From Rhodanobacter sp. (GTDB lineage Bacteria; Pseudomonadota; Gammaproteobacteria; Xanthomonadales; Rhodanobacteraceae), in NCBI GenBank assembly GCA_024711345.1, contig JANJTA010000004.1, positions 26,429-90,428 of the forward strand: a stretch of DNA of 64,000 nucleotides, given 5' to 3'. The position numbers and the translations under genes were made by a program. The notes under the pieces are model-generated. The model saw only the letters and a list, made by a program, of their open reading frames with translations. It did no database searches and was not told the origin of the DNA. This document shows positions 1-7,558 of the stretch, piece by piece. Every line of letters begins with the position of its first letter. Position 1 is the first letter of the stretch.

Positions 1-664
1 TCTTCGAGTCTTTAAGAGCCGCAATGACGGAGACGACTTCATCCGGTTTCAAGGCGGGTTTGAACCACGACTTCAGTGACGATTGAAGCGTCTTCAGCGT
101 CGCCGGCTTGGCGGCCTTCAGACCTTTCAGACGCTTGACCACCTCGGTGACATGCGCGGCCGCAGGCTTCGACTTGACAGCCCCCGCAGCCGTTCCGGGT
201 TCGATCGTCACAACAACATTCTTCGCAAGTTTTGGTTTCGCGGCGACCGCTGACTTCACCGCCGTTCCCTTGGCAACGGACGTCACCTTTGGGCTCGGCA
301 ATTTCACGGAACCACCGATTGATGCGGTCCGATTGCAAACGATTTTCAAACTGGCCAAGTGCTTGACCAATGGATCGAAGCCGGTGTCTCTCGACACGAT
401 CGTGAACCTGGCATCCGGATGGGATGCAGCCAGCCTGCCAATGTAGAACGCGATGTGAAAATCCACCGCGTTGGGACCACTGCCTGAAATCTGCAAATAC
501 TCCACGTCTGCACCAAATGGCTGCAGGATCCGTGACAGCGCGACCGGTACCTTGGACTGGTTCTGTCCAAGAAACGTCATGATTTTGCAGCTGCCTGGTA
601 CCAGCGACCCGATGTCAGTCGGCTGGACGTTCTCGAAATCGATCAGGAAGAATTGAAGGCCCAA
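1..664 (-). CDS. PIN-like domain protein, C-terminus beyond window edge
   Basis: The reading frame stays open to the left edge of the window, so about 221 codons are visible and the C-terminus is missing. There is no ATG near the front. I place the start at a TTG (664) preceded by GGGGA about six bases upstream, because the conserved block FLIDFENVQ then falls at residues 6-14. Acidic residues D9, E11, D68 (in VDFHIAFYIGRL) and D93/D97 (in SRDTGFDPL) match the metal-binding pattern of PIN-like/NYN nuclease folds. Residues after ~110 are a Lys/Ala/Pro-rich linker followed by a short helical region. A PIN-like fold suggests RNA cleavage or binding, but the substrate is unknown. An upstream in-frame GTG is an alternative start. 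The gene lies in the AT-rich left segment with the OLD nuclease genes. Confidence 0.6.
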   Translation of the reverse strand, partial: MGLQFFLIDFENVQPTDIGSLVPGSCKIMTFLGQNQSKVPVALSRILQPFGADVEYLQISGSGPNAVDFHIAFYIGRLAASHPDARFTIVSRDTGFDPLVKHLASLKIVCNRTASIGGSVKLPSPKVTSVAKGTAVKSAVAAKPKLAKNVVVTIEPGTAAGAVKSKPAAAHVTEVVKRLKGLKAAKPATLKTLQSSLKSWFKPALKPDEVVSVIAALKDSK

Positions 665-855
665 GCTGTTCCCCGAAGCTTTGGATTCTGTGGCGATTGT
701 AACCAACTGAACGACAATCACTGATTCGCTGATCTGGGTTTTACGGAGCTGGAAAGGAGCTGGGGGGCCTGACCATCCGACACCTCCCAGGGAATCGCCC
801 CGTTCAAAGATGTCCGTCAAACCCGGGCCATCTCAACCCGCCCCCTTTGCCCAGA

Positions 856-1053
856 CTAATCTCGCGTGAAGGCATAGAAGACGAAACACCAGCAATAAAC
901 CCCGGCACCTATTTCTGTGCGCAGTACATAGGCAAAAATCAGGGTTCCCGCAAGCCAGCCAAGCCAATACTTTGCGACTGATGCCCAGCCTAGCTGCTTA
1001 TAACGCAGCGCCGTGAACACGATCATTCCGATGCCACCAAGAAGAAAATTCAC
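856..1053 (-). CDS. Small hypothetical membrane protein (65 aa)
   Basis: This is a short frame starting at GTG, with AAGGG about eight bases upstream. Two hydrophobic stretches (about residues 3-17 and 30-44) suggest a two-pass inner-membrane protein, and the tail is Cys/Phe-rich. I recognise no family. It lies between the PIN-like gene and the OLD-nuclease unit, separated from both by roughly 190-240 non-coding bases, so it may be an independent cargo gene of this segment. It could be spurious; only the ribosome site and the membrane pattern support it. Confidence 0.4.
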   Translation of the reverse strand: MNFLLGGIGMIVFTALRYKQLGWASVAKYWLGWLAGTLIFAYVLRTEIGAGVYCWCFVFYAFTRD

Positions 1054-1290
1054 AAAGCTACCCTTACAAAAAAAGTAACGTCCTCACGTTGCATTCCCCC
1101 TGCCCCAACTATGAAATCGATGCGCGCGCCAGAAAGCTTGCCTGCAACGGCTTGGGTGCTGCACGCAGGGGCTGAGAGGTTTGGGCTTGGTGGTTTAGAG
1201 GCTGTGGGTCAGTGGCGTTCCAAAGTGCACTCTGACCCGGGTTTCTACGCATTTTTTGTTTGGAGTCAACTGCTAAGAGTATGAGGACCA

Positions 1291-2052
1291 TCAGCGGGTC
1301 GATGCTTCCACGTCTTTGCGGTAACCCTTAGCAATCTCGTCCGGCACGTCCAAATCGATGCTGTCGTCCACAATGAGCTCTTTGGGCACGGCCCGCCAAA
1401 ACGCCTCAATGGCATCGGCGAATTCCTCCACGTGCGTATCGGTGATGACCATGTCCGTGTCATCAAGGTAACGCGGCGCAAAGGGGCCGGAAAGGGGCAC
1501 GAACTCAGGATAGATCTGGCGTAGATCATCCAGAGACTTGCCCTCGCCGTGCTTGAAAACGTTCACCACCAGACGCATAGCGTCCAGCCGATCGAACCGA
1601 GGAAAAGCCCGGACATCCAGGCCTAAGATCAGCAGGAACTGCTCCAGCCTGGCGCTGTCCACCTTCCACAGAGCCCGCCTGGTGTGTTCCCCAGGCACCA
1701 GACCGCACCACTTCATCTCACGCACGAGAAAGCGCCGGAACCGTTTGTCCCAGTGGTGATACATGCCCGCCACCACGCTCAACCGGGTGCGATCGTGCAT
1801 CTCAGTCAAAAGTTGATAGAAGGCAACTCCGTAGTCACGTGCGGCCTCAGCCAAGCTGCCCTCGTCGTCAAAATCCGTGTTGAAGGAGCGGCCGCTCGCG
1901 TCCCAATGTTCTTGCTCGACCTGGTCGGCTTCAGCGGAAATGTTGCCAAACTGGGACAACAGACGATTCTTGGCCTGCTCGACGTAGAAGCGGTGCTCCG
2001 CCACCGCCTCCTCGCGCTCGGACTCCATCAATTGGAAAACCGTTCTGTTCAT
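1291..2052 (-). CDS. Unrecognised 253-aa protein paired with OLD nuclease
   Basis: The product is soluble, mostly charged and predicted helical, with no signal peptide or membrane segment. It starts 10 bases after the OLD-nuclease stop codon, so the two are almost certainly co-transcribed. I chose ATG 2052; a GTG directly before it (2055) is an equal alternative. I cannot assign a family. The most distinctive stretch is RLVVNVFKHGEG at residues 160-171. An Arg followed by N-x-x-K-H-G-x-G recalls the Arg/His signature of some HEPN-like proteins, but the spacing is not the classical Rx4-6H, so this is only a hint. Pairing with an OLD nuclease suggests a partner, effector or immunity role; this is inference. 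Confidence 0.72.
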   Translation of the reverse strand: MNRTVFQLMESEREEAVAEHRFYVEQAKNRLLSQFGNISAEADQVEQEHWDASGRSFNTDFDDEGSLAEAARDYGVAFYQLLTEMHDRTRLSVVAGMYHHWDKRFRRFLVREMKWCGLVPGEHTRRALWKVDSARLEQFLLILGLDVRAFPRFDRLDAMRLVVNVFKHGEGKSLDDLRQIYPEFVPLSGPFAPRYLDDTDMVITDTHVEEFADAIEAFWRAVPKELIVDDSIDLDVPDEIAKGYRKDVEASTR

Positions 2053-2062
2053 CACAAGCTGC

Positions 2063-3844
2063 TCAATGAGCGGCAGCTGTGGCTAGTGGTGCCTCGATAA
2101 GCCAGTTGACCAATGCACGCACCCCTTCAGCATCTGGGCATACGATGTCCAGCCCATCGTTCTCCATGCTTACTTGATAGGTCAGCCAAGCGTGCTCACT
2201 CTTTGCGCTCAAACCAAGATGTGGCTCGATCGCCCCTCGGCTCCACAACCAAACCGAATGCGCTCGAAGTTTCTGGACCAAGGACTGCACATAATCGACG
2301 GCATCAGCTTGGCCCGCTAGCAACTCGAACGCCTTTGAGGCAGGCCCCGTGCGCCCCTTCGTCGGAAGGCCATTCTCAGGATTAAGCGTGATCGCTCCCT
2401 CCTGGGCCAATCTGGCAAGAATGCCCTTACATGCGACGATATCCTGGTCGTCCTGCTCAATGAACCCATGGTTGGCTGCGTGGCGGAAGGCAAAGTCCAG
2501 ATCGACGATCGCGCATGCAGGCAATCCCAATGCTGCAAGAATGTCCATAGACTTGCGTGTATTGGATACCCCGCTCAATGAGACGATAGCCAACGATGCC
2601 TGGCCCAATGTCTTTCCGGTGACCGCTTTGAAAATGGATGGAAACAGTCGGAGCTCCGTGGCCCCTTCCGTGAGTACCACCTTGTCGGCGAACAGGATCT
2701 GCGAAGAATTGGTCAGGCTGAAAATCTGGTGAAGTTGATGCGTGGGCTCTTCCACTAGTTGCTCAACCACGGATACAAGCCGGGGCCGGGCACGTGTTCC
2801 GGCTGGATGCTTCTTGGTCATCAGCAAAGCGTTCTTCGCGTCCTTCGCCAAAATCATTTGCCCGGAATGCGTGGAGAAGACCACTTGATAGTCTGAATCA
2901 GACAATACACGCAGCGCCTCCCGGACCTGTTCAATGGCGAAGGGATGCATGAACAATTCGGGCTCATCCACCAGCAGCAAAGTCGCGCCACCCGCGGCTG
3001 CCTCGCCCCGCTTCAAATCGGCCAAGTGGCGAACCATGGCCATCTGAATGGCACGTTGCGCACCGTGCCCATAGGAGCCGAATGCCCGGCCGCGGCCATC
3101 TCCTTCGTAGACCTTAACTGTCCCTGCCTTGATCAGATCGTTGAGAACAGGAACGGGGAAATCCAGCTTGATGCGAATACCGGGGAACAAATCCGAGATC
3201 TTCTGATTAATCGATTCATCGATCCTGCCCAATTCGTCAAACCGAGTCGCGCCTTCGGCCGAAATCATTCCCACAATGGCAGTCAAGTGCGGTGAAAGAT
3301 CCGCTTCATGGCGCTCTTGAATCGCGGCAAGCATCGATGCCAGGAGCTTACCAATGGTGGTGCTGGTCTTGGCCTTGCTGGCGTCCTCTTCTGCGTCTTC
3401 CATCGCGCCAATGCGGATGGGATCCGGGAACAGGGCAGAAATGGCGTTGTCGATGCCAGCCGGATTAGGAACCCACTGGTCCGTTTCCGGGTCGATCACT
3501 GTCAGAACGGTATCCACACCAGGCGCGGGCTGCTCACGCTTGATTCGCAACACACCATCACGCACGTGCGGTTCAATTTTAGCCCGATGCTTCGCTTCCA
3601 GAATGCGAAGATCTTCATCCGTAATTCCGGTTAATCGCCCCAACACCTCTACTGGAACGGCAGGATCATTGAAATCCTCAACCCCCAGCTTTGCCTTACG
3701 AACTAGCCACTGTAGAGCGGTCAGACAATTGCTCTTGCCGCAGTTGTTCAAGCCCACCAGCGCCGTGAAAGTCGTCAGCTCCAAATTTGTGGACACGCAC
3801 GACCGAAAGTTGTGGATCTCCAAATCCGTGATGTAAACAGCCAT
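2063..3844 (-). CDS. OLD-family ATP-dependent endonuclease (AAA ATPase plus TOPRIM)
   Basis: The 593-residue protein has the full OLD architecture. Walker A GLNNCGKS is at residues 31-38, an ABC-type signature variant SYGHGAQR at 257-264, and Walker B LLLVDEPE around 289-296. A switch His lies in STHSG (H326). The C-terminal TOPRIM nuclease has its Glu in TEGATE (E393) and the DLD pair at 448-450, so all key residues are present. OLD proteins are SMC/RecN-like ATPases that cut DNA and are known from P2 old interference and, with a UvrD-like helicase, from Gabija. No helicase is next to it; the partner is the unknown 253-aa gene. Start ATG 3844 follows GGGAGGGAG. An ATG 63 bases further upstream is in frame but lacks such a site. 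Confidence 0.88.
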   Translation of the reverse strand: MAVYITDLEIHNFRSCVSTNLELTTFTALVGLNNCGKSNCLTALQWLVRKAKLGVEDFNDPAVPVEVLGRLTGITDEDLRILEAKHRAKIEPHVRDGVLRIKREQPAPGVDTVLTVIDPETDQWVPNPAGIDNAISALFPDPIRIGAMEDAEEDASKAKTSTTIGKLLASMLAAIQERHEADLSPHLTAIVGMISAEGATRFDELGRIDESINQKISDLFPGIRIKLDFPVPVLNDLIKAGTVKVYEGDGRGRAFGSYGHGAQRAIQMAMVRHLADLKRGEAAAGGATLLLVDEPELFMHPFAIEQVREALRVLSDSDYQVVFSTHSGQMILAKDAKNALLMTKKHPAGTRARPRLVSVVEQLVEEPTHQLHQIFSLTNSSQILFADKVVLTEGATELRLFPSIFKAVTGKTLGQASLAIVSLSGVSNTRKSMDILAALGLPACAIVDLDFAFRHAANHGFIEQDDQDIVACKGILARLAQEGAITLNPENGLPTKGRTGPASKAFELLAGQADAVDYVQSLVQKLRAHSVWLWSRGAIEPHLGLSAKSEHAWLTYQVSMENDGLDIVCPDAEGVRALVNWLIEAPLATAAAH

Positions 3845-3968
3845 CCCTACTCCCTCCCAAATTTTGGTCACACAGGAACCCGGTCCGAAAACCGGGCTAG
3901 TGTCCACCTTAGAGGATCATAAGTAGTAGCCACCGGAGCCACGCGATCTCTGTGACTATCAGCAACCC

Positions 3969-5171
3969 TCACCCCTCCACACAATCAAACCGCCGATCCG
4001 CCTCCACCTCCGCGTCATAGTCCACATCCGCCCGGTCAAACCCGAACAGCTTCAGGAACTCGTGCTTGTACCCCGCGTAGTCGGTGACTTCGCGCAGGTT
4101 TTCGGTAGTGACGGTGGGCCAGAGGGTCTTGCAGGGTTCCTGCACGTCGGCGCGCAGTTCCCAGTCGTCCAGGCGGATGCGGCCTTCGTCGTCGGTGGGC
4201 GCAGCTTTTCCATCAGCACGATAGAGGCGGTCGTGGAACAGGCGGTTGGCCTGCTCGATCGGGTTTTCGTGGATGCCCTTCTCCTTCATGATCTTGAAGG
4301 CGATGGAGACGTACAGCGGAATCACCGGGATGGCGGCGCTGGCCTGGGTGACCACGGACTTCATCACGCCGACGTAGGCCTCCAGCCCCGGGTGGCGGCT
4401 GCGCAACTGCTTCGCGGTGTTGTCGAGGTGCTGCTTGGCCTGGCCGAGGGTGCCGTGCCAGTACATCGGCCAGGTGATCTCGGTGCCGATGTAGCTGTAG
4501 GCGATGGTCTTGGCGTGCTTCGCCAGCACGCCGGCCTTGTCCAGCGCGTCGATCCACAGCGCCCAGTCCTCGCCGCCCATCACGGTGACGGTGTCCTTGA
4601 TCTCCTGCTCGGTGGCCGGCTCCACGGTGGCCTCGATGACGGTGTCCTTGTTGGTGTCGACCGAGGTGTTGTGGAACGGCGCGCCGATGGTCTTGAGCGC
4701 CGAGCGCACCACTTCGCCGGTGTCCGGCAGCTTGCGCACGGGCGAGGCCAGCGAATAGACCACCAGGTCGATCGGGCCGCCCATCTCGTTCTTGATGATC
4801 TCGATGGCCTTGGCGCGGGTTTCATAGGCGAACGCGTCGCCGTTGATCGACTTGGCTATCAGGCCGGCGGCTTTGGCGGCCTTGTCGAATGCGGCCGAGT
4901 TGTACCAGCCGGCGGTGCCGGTCTTGTCCTCGCTGCTGGGCTTCTCGAAGAACACGCCGAGCGTGGCGGCGCCGTAGCCGAACGCGGCGGTGATGCGCGA
5001 GGCCAGGCCGTAGCCGGTGGACGCGCCGATCACCAGCACGCGCTTGGGGCCTTTGCTGGCATCGTGGCCGGCGGCCTGGGTGATCGCGATCTGGTCGAGC
5101 ACATTGCGCTCGCAGCCGACCGGATGGGCGGTGACGCAGATGAAACCGCGGACTTTGGGCTTGATGATCAC
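3969..5171 (-). CDS. fabV: Enoyl-[acyl-carrier-protein] reductase (NADH), FabV type
   Basis: This enzyme catalyses the last step of each fatty-acid elongation cycle, reducing trans-2-enoyl-ACP with NADH in the cytoplasm. The 400-residue length and the motifs fit FabV rather than FabI. The nucleotide-binding segment [11 protein letters not shown] is at about 49-59, and the active-site Tyr-(8)-Lys pair is Y237 and K246 within [11 protein letters not shown]. The start is GTG (5171) with GGAG seven bases upstream. FabV enzymes are generally insensitive to triclosan. No other fatty-acid gene is adjacent. It marks the resumption of ordinary high-GC chromosome next to the AT-rich left segment. Confidence 0.95.
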   Translation of the reverse strand: MIIKPKVRGFICVTAHPVGCERNVLDQIAITQAAGHDASKGPKRVLVIGASTGYGLASRITAAFGYGAATLGVFFEKPSSEDKTGTAGWYNSAAFDKAAKAAGLIAKSINGDAFAYETRAKAIEIIKNEMGGPIDLVVYSLASPVRKLPDTGEVVRSALKTIGAPFHNTSVDTNKDTVIEATVEPATEQEIKDTVTVMGGEDWALWIDALDKAGVLAKHAKTIAYSYIGTEITWPMYWHGTLGQAKQHLDNTAKQLRSRHPGLEAYVGVMKSVVTQASAAIPVIPLYVSIAFKIMKEKGIHENPIEQANRLFHDRLYRADGKAAPTDDEGRIRLDDWELRADVQEPCKTLWPTVTTENLREVTDYAGYKHEFLKLFGFDRADVDYDAEVEADRRFDCVEG

Positions 5172-5264
5172 TCGGGGCTCCTGCTGGGATTCGGCAATTC
5201 GTCATCTTAACCAAGTGGGGCGGCCGTGCGCTGCCGTAGGGAACGACGCCCGCGACTTGCCCGC

Positions 5265-5336
5265 AGGAGCCCGCTCGCGGGCGATGCCTTCCCCGAGTGC
5301 CAAAGACAAGAGTATCGCCCGCAAGCGGGCTCCTAC
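5265..5336 (+). repeat. REP-like inverted repeat pair
   Basis: Two GC-rich arms face each other: AGGAGCCCGCTCGCGGGCGAT (split here by arm; 5265 onward) and its near-complement ATCGCCCGCAAGCGGGCTCC ending at 5333. They are separated by about 25 bases. Each arm can itself fold through its GCCCGC/GCGGGC core. This form is typical of REP/BIME elements in Xanthomonadales and pseudomonads. It lies between cutC and fabV, and the cutC stop codon falls inside the distal arm. Confidence 0.75.
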
Positions 5337-6055
5337 ATCGCGTGCAAGGCCGTCGCCAGCGCACGCACCTGCCCGGCATCGCTGCGCAGCTCGCCGCATT
5401 CCATGTCCGCCAGCACCGCCCGCTGATGCCGCATGCCGGACGGCTGCCGGCTTTTGGCGGAGGCGTGGAACTCGCGTGCGCCGGTGGCGGCGGCCAGCGC
5501 GGCGATGTTCTGCGCGGTGATGCCGGCGCCGGGCATCACCGCCAGGCGGCCGGCCGCCTGCGCCACCAGCTCGCGGATCAGCGCGGCGCCTTCGATGGCG
5601 CTGGCCTGCGCGCCCGAGGTCAGCACGCGCTCGCAGCCGAGCGCGACGATGTCCTCCAGCGCGCGCGCCGGGTCGCGGCAGAGGTCGAACGCGCGGTGGA
5701 ATGTCACGCCGAGTTTGCCGGCGGTGGCGACGAGGGTGCGGCAGCGCGGCACGTCGACCTCGCCCTCGGCGTCGAGCGCGCCCAGCACCACGCCGTCGCA
5801 GCCCAGCGCCGCGCAGGCTTCGATGTCGCGCTGCATGGTCTCGCCTTCGAGGTCGCCGTAGAGGAAGTCGCCGGCGCGCGGGCGGATCAGCACGTACAGC
5901 GGGATGCGCAGGCGCTCGCGCGCCAGCGCGATCTGCGCGTGCGAGGGCGTCAGGCCGCCCAGTTCCAGCGCGGTGCAGAGTTCGACCCGATCCGCCCCGC
6001 CCTGCTGGGCAGCCAGCGCGGAGGCGACCGAGTTGGCGGCGATCTCAAGCAGCAT
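5333..6055 (-). CDS. cutC: CutC family protein (copper homeostasis)
   Basis: This is a single-domain TIM-barrel protein of 240 residues beginning MLLEIAANSV, the usual CutC N-terminus. An in-frame TTG two codons upstream is a less likely start. Conserved stretches include GGADRVELC near residue 20, PLYVLIRPRAGDF near 52, and GVTFHRAFDLC near 117. CutC was named for copper tolerance in E. coli, but its biochemical activity is still unsettled. The last residues (ATALHAM) and the stop codon are supplied by a REP-like repeat, so the native C-terminus may have been remodelled. It sits seven or so bases before the asparaginase-like gene's stop and is probably co-transcribed with it. Confidence 0.92.
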   Translation of the reverse strand: MLLEIAANSVASALAAQQGGADRVELCTALELGGLTPSHAQIALARERLRIPLYVLIRPRAGDFLYGDLEGETMQRDIEACAALGCDGVVLGALDAEGEVDVPRCRTLVATAGKLGVTFHRAFDLCRDPARALEDIVALGCERVLTSGAQASAIEGAALIRELVAQAAGRLAVMPGAGITAQNIAALAAATGAREFHASAKSRQPSGMRHQRAVLADMECGELRSDAGQVRALATALHAM

Positions 6056-6067
6056 GGGCAAGCGGAA

Positions 6068-7114
6068 TCACGAGTAGTTCGTGGTGTAGACGCTGGGCGA
6101 GGCGATCAGGCCGTCCTGCTTCTTCGCGTCGCACACGGCATAGGAGAAGCCGCGCTGGATCGCGTAGGCACCGACTTCGCCGGCGCGGTTCATGGCCAGG
6201 AAGCCGACCTGCAGGGTCTTCGAGGCTTCCGGGCGTTTCTTCACGATGCGCATCACCGCCTCCTCGCACGCCGCCTGCGGCGAGCGGCCGTGGCGCATCA
6301 GTTCGACCACCAGGAAGCTGCCGGCGTTGCGGATCACTTCCTCGCCCACGCCGGTGGAGGTGGCGCCGCCGACCTCGCCGTCCACATACAGGCCGGCGCC
6401 GATGATCGGGCTGTCGCCCACGCGGCCGTGCAGCTTCCACGCCATGCCGCTGGTGGTGCAGGCGCCGGCCAGCTTTCCGTGCGCATCCAGCGCCAGCATG
6501 CCGATGGTGTCGTGGTTGTGCGCGCCGCCGGGCAGGCCAGCGGCGCCCTTGCCGTAGTCGCGCACCTCGCTGTTGATCGACGGCTGGTAGTGCGCGCTCT
6601 TCTGCCACTCGCGCCAGGCCTGCTCGGCTTCCGGGGTGAGCAGGTTTTCCTTCCTGAAGCCCTGCTCCAGCGCGAACTGCAGCGCGCCGTCGCCGACCAG
6701 CAGCACGTGCGGCGTGCGCTCCATCACCCGGCGCGCGACCGAAATCGGGTGTTCGATGTGTTCCAGCGCCGCGACCGCGCCGCAGTTGCCGTCGGCGTCC
6801 ATGATGCTGGCGTCGAGGGTGACGTGGCCGTCGCGGTCCGGGTAGCCGCCCTTGCCCACGCTGTGGTTCTTCAGGTCCGACTCCGGCACCTGCACGCCGG
6901 TCTCGACCGCATCCAGCACATGGCCGCCCTGGCCGAGGATGGCCCAGGCCGCCCGGTTCGCCGCCACGCCGAAATCCCAGGTCGAGACGACCCGCGCGTT
7001 CGCGCCTTTGGCAAGCCGGCTCGCCGGCCATGCGGCCAGCGCGTCGACCCAGCCCAGCATCGACGCCGAAACCCCCAGTGCGGAGGCCTTGAGGAAACGC
7101 CTGCGGTGGTTCAT
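6068..7114 (-). CDS. Tat-exported N4-(GlcNAc)-L-asparaginase / isoaspartyl peptidase family
   Basis: This 348-residue Ntn-hydrolase has a twin-arginine signal (RRRFLKAS at residues 4-11, hydrophobic core to ~28), so it is predicted to be exported folded. The autoproteolytic site is HDTIG at 201-205. Cleavage would expose T203 as the N-terminal nucleophile, giving alpha (~170 aa after signal removal) and beta (~146 aa) chains. The pattern fits glycosylasparaginase (AGA-type) better than classic type-I/II asparaginases, but the substrate (GlcNAc-Asn, isoaspartyl dipeptides or Asn) cannot be fixed from sequence. The start follows AGGAG at good spacing. It is co-oriented with cutC 13 bases downstream. 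Confidence 0.88.
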   Translation of the reverse strand: MNHRRRFLKASALGVSASMLGWVDALAAWPASRLAKGANARVVSTWDFGVAANRAAWAILGQGGHVLDAVETGVQVPESDLKNHSVGKGGYPDRDGHVTLDASIMDADGNCGAVAALEHIEHPISVARRVMERTPHVLLVGDGALQFALEQGFRKENLLTPEAEQAWREWQKSAHYQPSINSEVRDYGKGAAGLPGGAHNHDTIGMLALDAHGKLAGACTTSGMAWKLHGRVGDSPIIGAGLYVDGEVGGATSTGVGEEVIRNAGSFLVVELMRHGRSPQAACEEAVMRIVKKRPEASKTLQVGFLAMNRAGEVGAYAIQRGFSYAVCDAKKQDGLIASPSVYTTNYS

Positions 7115-7133
7115 CGGCCTGCTCCTGATCCGG

Positions 7134-7163
7134 AAAAAAGAAACCCCGCACAGGATGCGGGGC
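7134..7163 (-). terminator. Rho-independent terminator after cold-shock gene
   Basis: A 7-bp GCCCCGCA/TGCGGGG-type stem with a 5-base loop is followed in the minus direction by a run of T residues (TTTCTTTTTT). It lies 34 bases past the cold-shock stop codon and ahead of the asparaginase-like gene. Confidence 0.85.
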
Positions 7164-7196
7164 TTCGTTCGTGCTTTACAAGCTGGGGCCGGAAGA

Positions 7197-7400
7197 TCAG
7201 GCCGCTTCGACTGCCGATGCCTGGGCGCCCTTCGGGCCCTGAGTCACTTCGAACTGCACGCGCTGGCCTTCCTGCAGGCTGCGAAAGCCCTTGGAGTTGA
7301 TGGCCGAAAAATGGACGAACACGTCCTCCCCGCCATCCTCAGGCGCGATGAAACCAAAACCCTTGGCATCGTTGAACCATTTGACCGTACCGAAACGCAT
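7197..7400 (-). CDS. Cold-shock domain protein, CspA family
   Basis: The 67-residue single OB-fold protein has both nucleic-acid-binding motifs: RNP1 KGFGFI at 13-18 and RNP2 VFVHF at 27-31, with the conserved W8. CspA-type proteins bind single-stranded RNA/DNA and act as RNA chaperones in the cytoplasm. An in-frame ATG seven codons upstream exists, but family members begin at [13 protein letters not shown] sequence. The gene is monocistronic, with its own terminator and a plausible sigma-70 promoter ~90 bases upstream, leaving a long 5' leader as is common in csp genes. Whether it is cold-inducible cannot be told from sequence. Confidence 0.96.
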   Translation of the reverse strand: MRFGTVKWFNDAKGFGFIAPEDGGEDVFVHFSAINSKGFRSLQEGQRVQFEVTQGPKGAQASAVEAA

Positions 7401-7487
7401 TGCGTGAACCTCTGGATCCATGGATTGGGTGCGCCAGGATCTGCGCTGAACCGCCGTCTCCCCCTGGGTTAGCCGCCCTGGCCGGAG

Positions 7488-7517
7488 GAAAGTATCAATA
7501 TGTGAAGGCCAAACGCA
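7488..7517 (-). promoter_or_regulatory. Putative sigma-70 promoter of cold-shock gene
   Basis: On the minus strand TTGCGT (7517-7512) is followed after 18 bases by TACTTT (7493-7488). The predicted transcript would have an ~80-nt leader before the cold-shock start codon. Hexamers are imperfect. Confidence 0.4.
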
Positions 7518-7558
7518 ATACGAAAATGCCCGGCCAGTGCATGAATTCGCGGCGGTGC

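Noticed and set aside
1109..1291. 60-codon frame upstream of the small membrane protein
   Set aside because: No ribosome site, no fold pattern, overlaps the end of the 253-aa gene region; treated as non-coding.
2063..3907. Gabija system (GajA-like)
   Set aside because: The nuclease resembles GajA, but no UvrD/GajB helicase is present on either side within the window; the adjacent gene is a 253-aa protein without helicase motifs.
5297..7300. 667-codon open frame antisense to cutC and the asparaginase-like gene
   Set aside because: Crosses two clear genes and the intergenic repeat; composition is typical of an antisense GC-rich frame.
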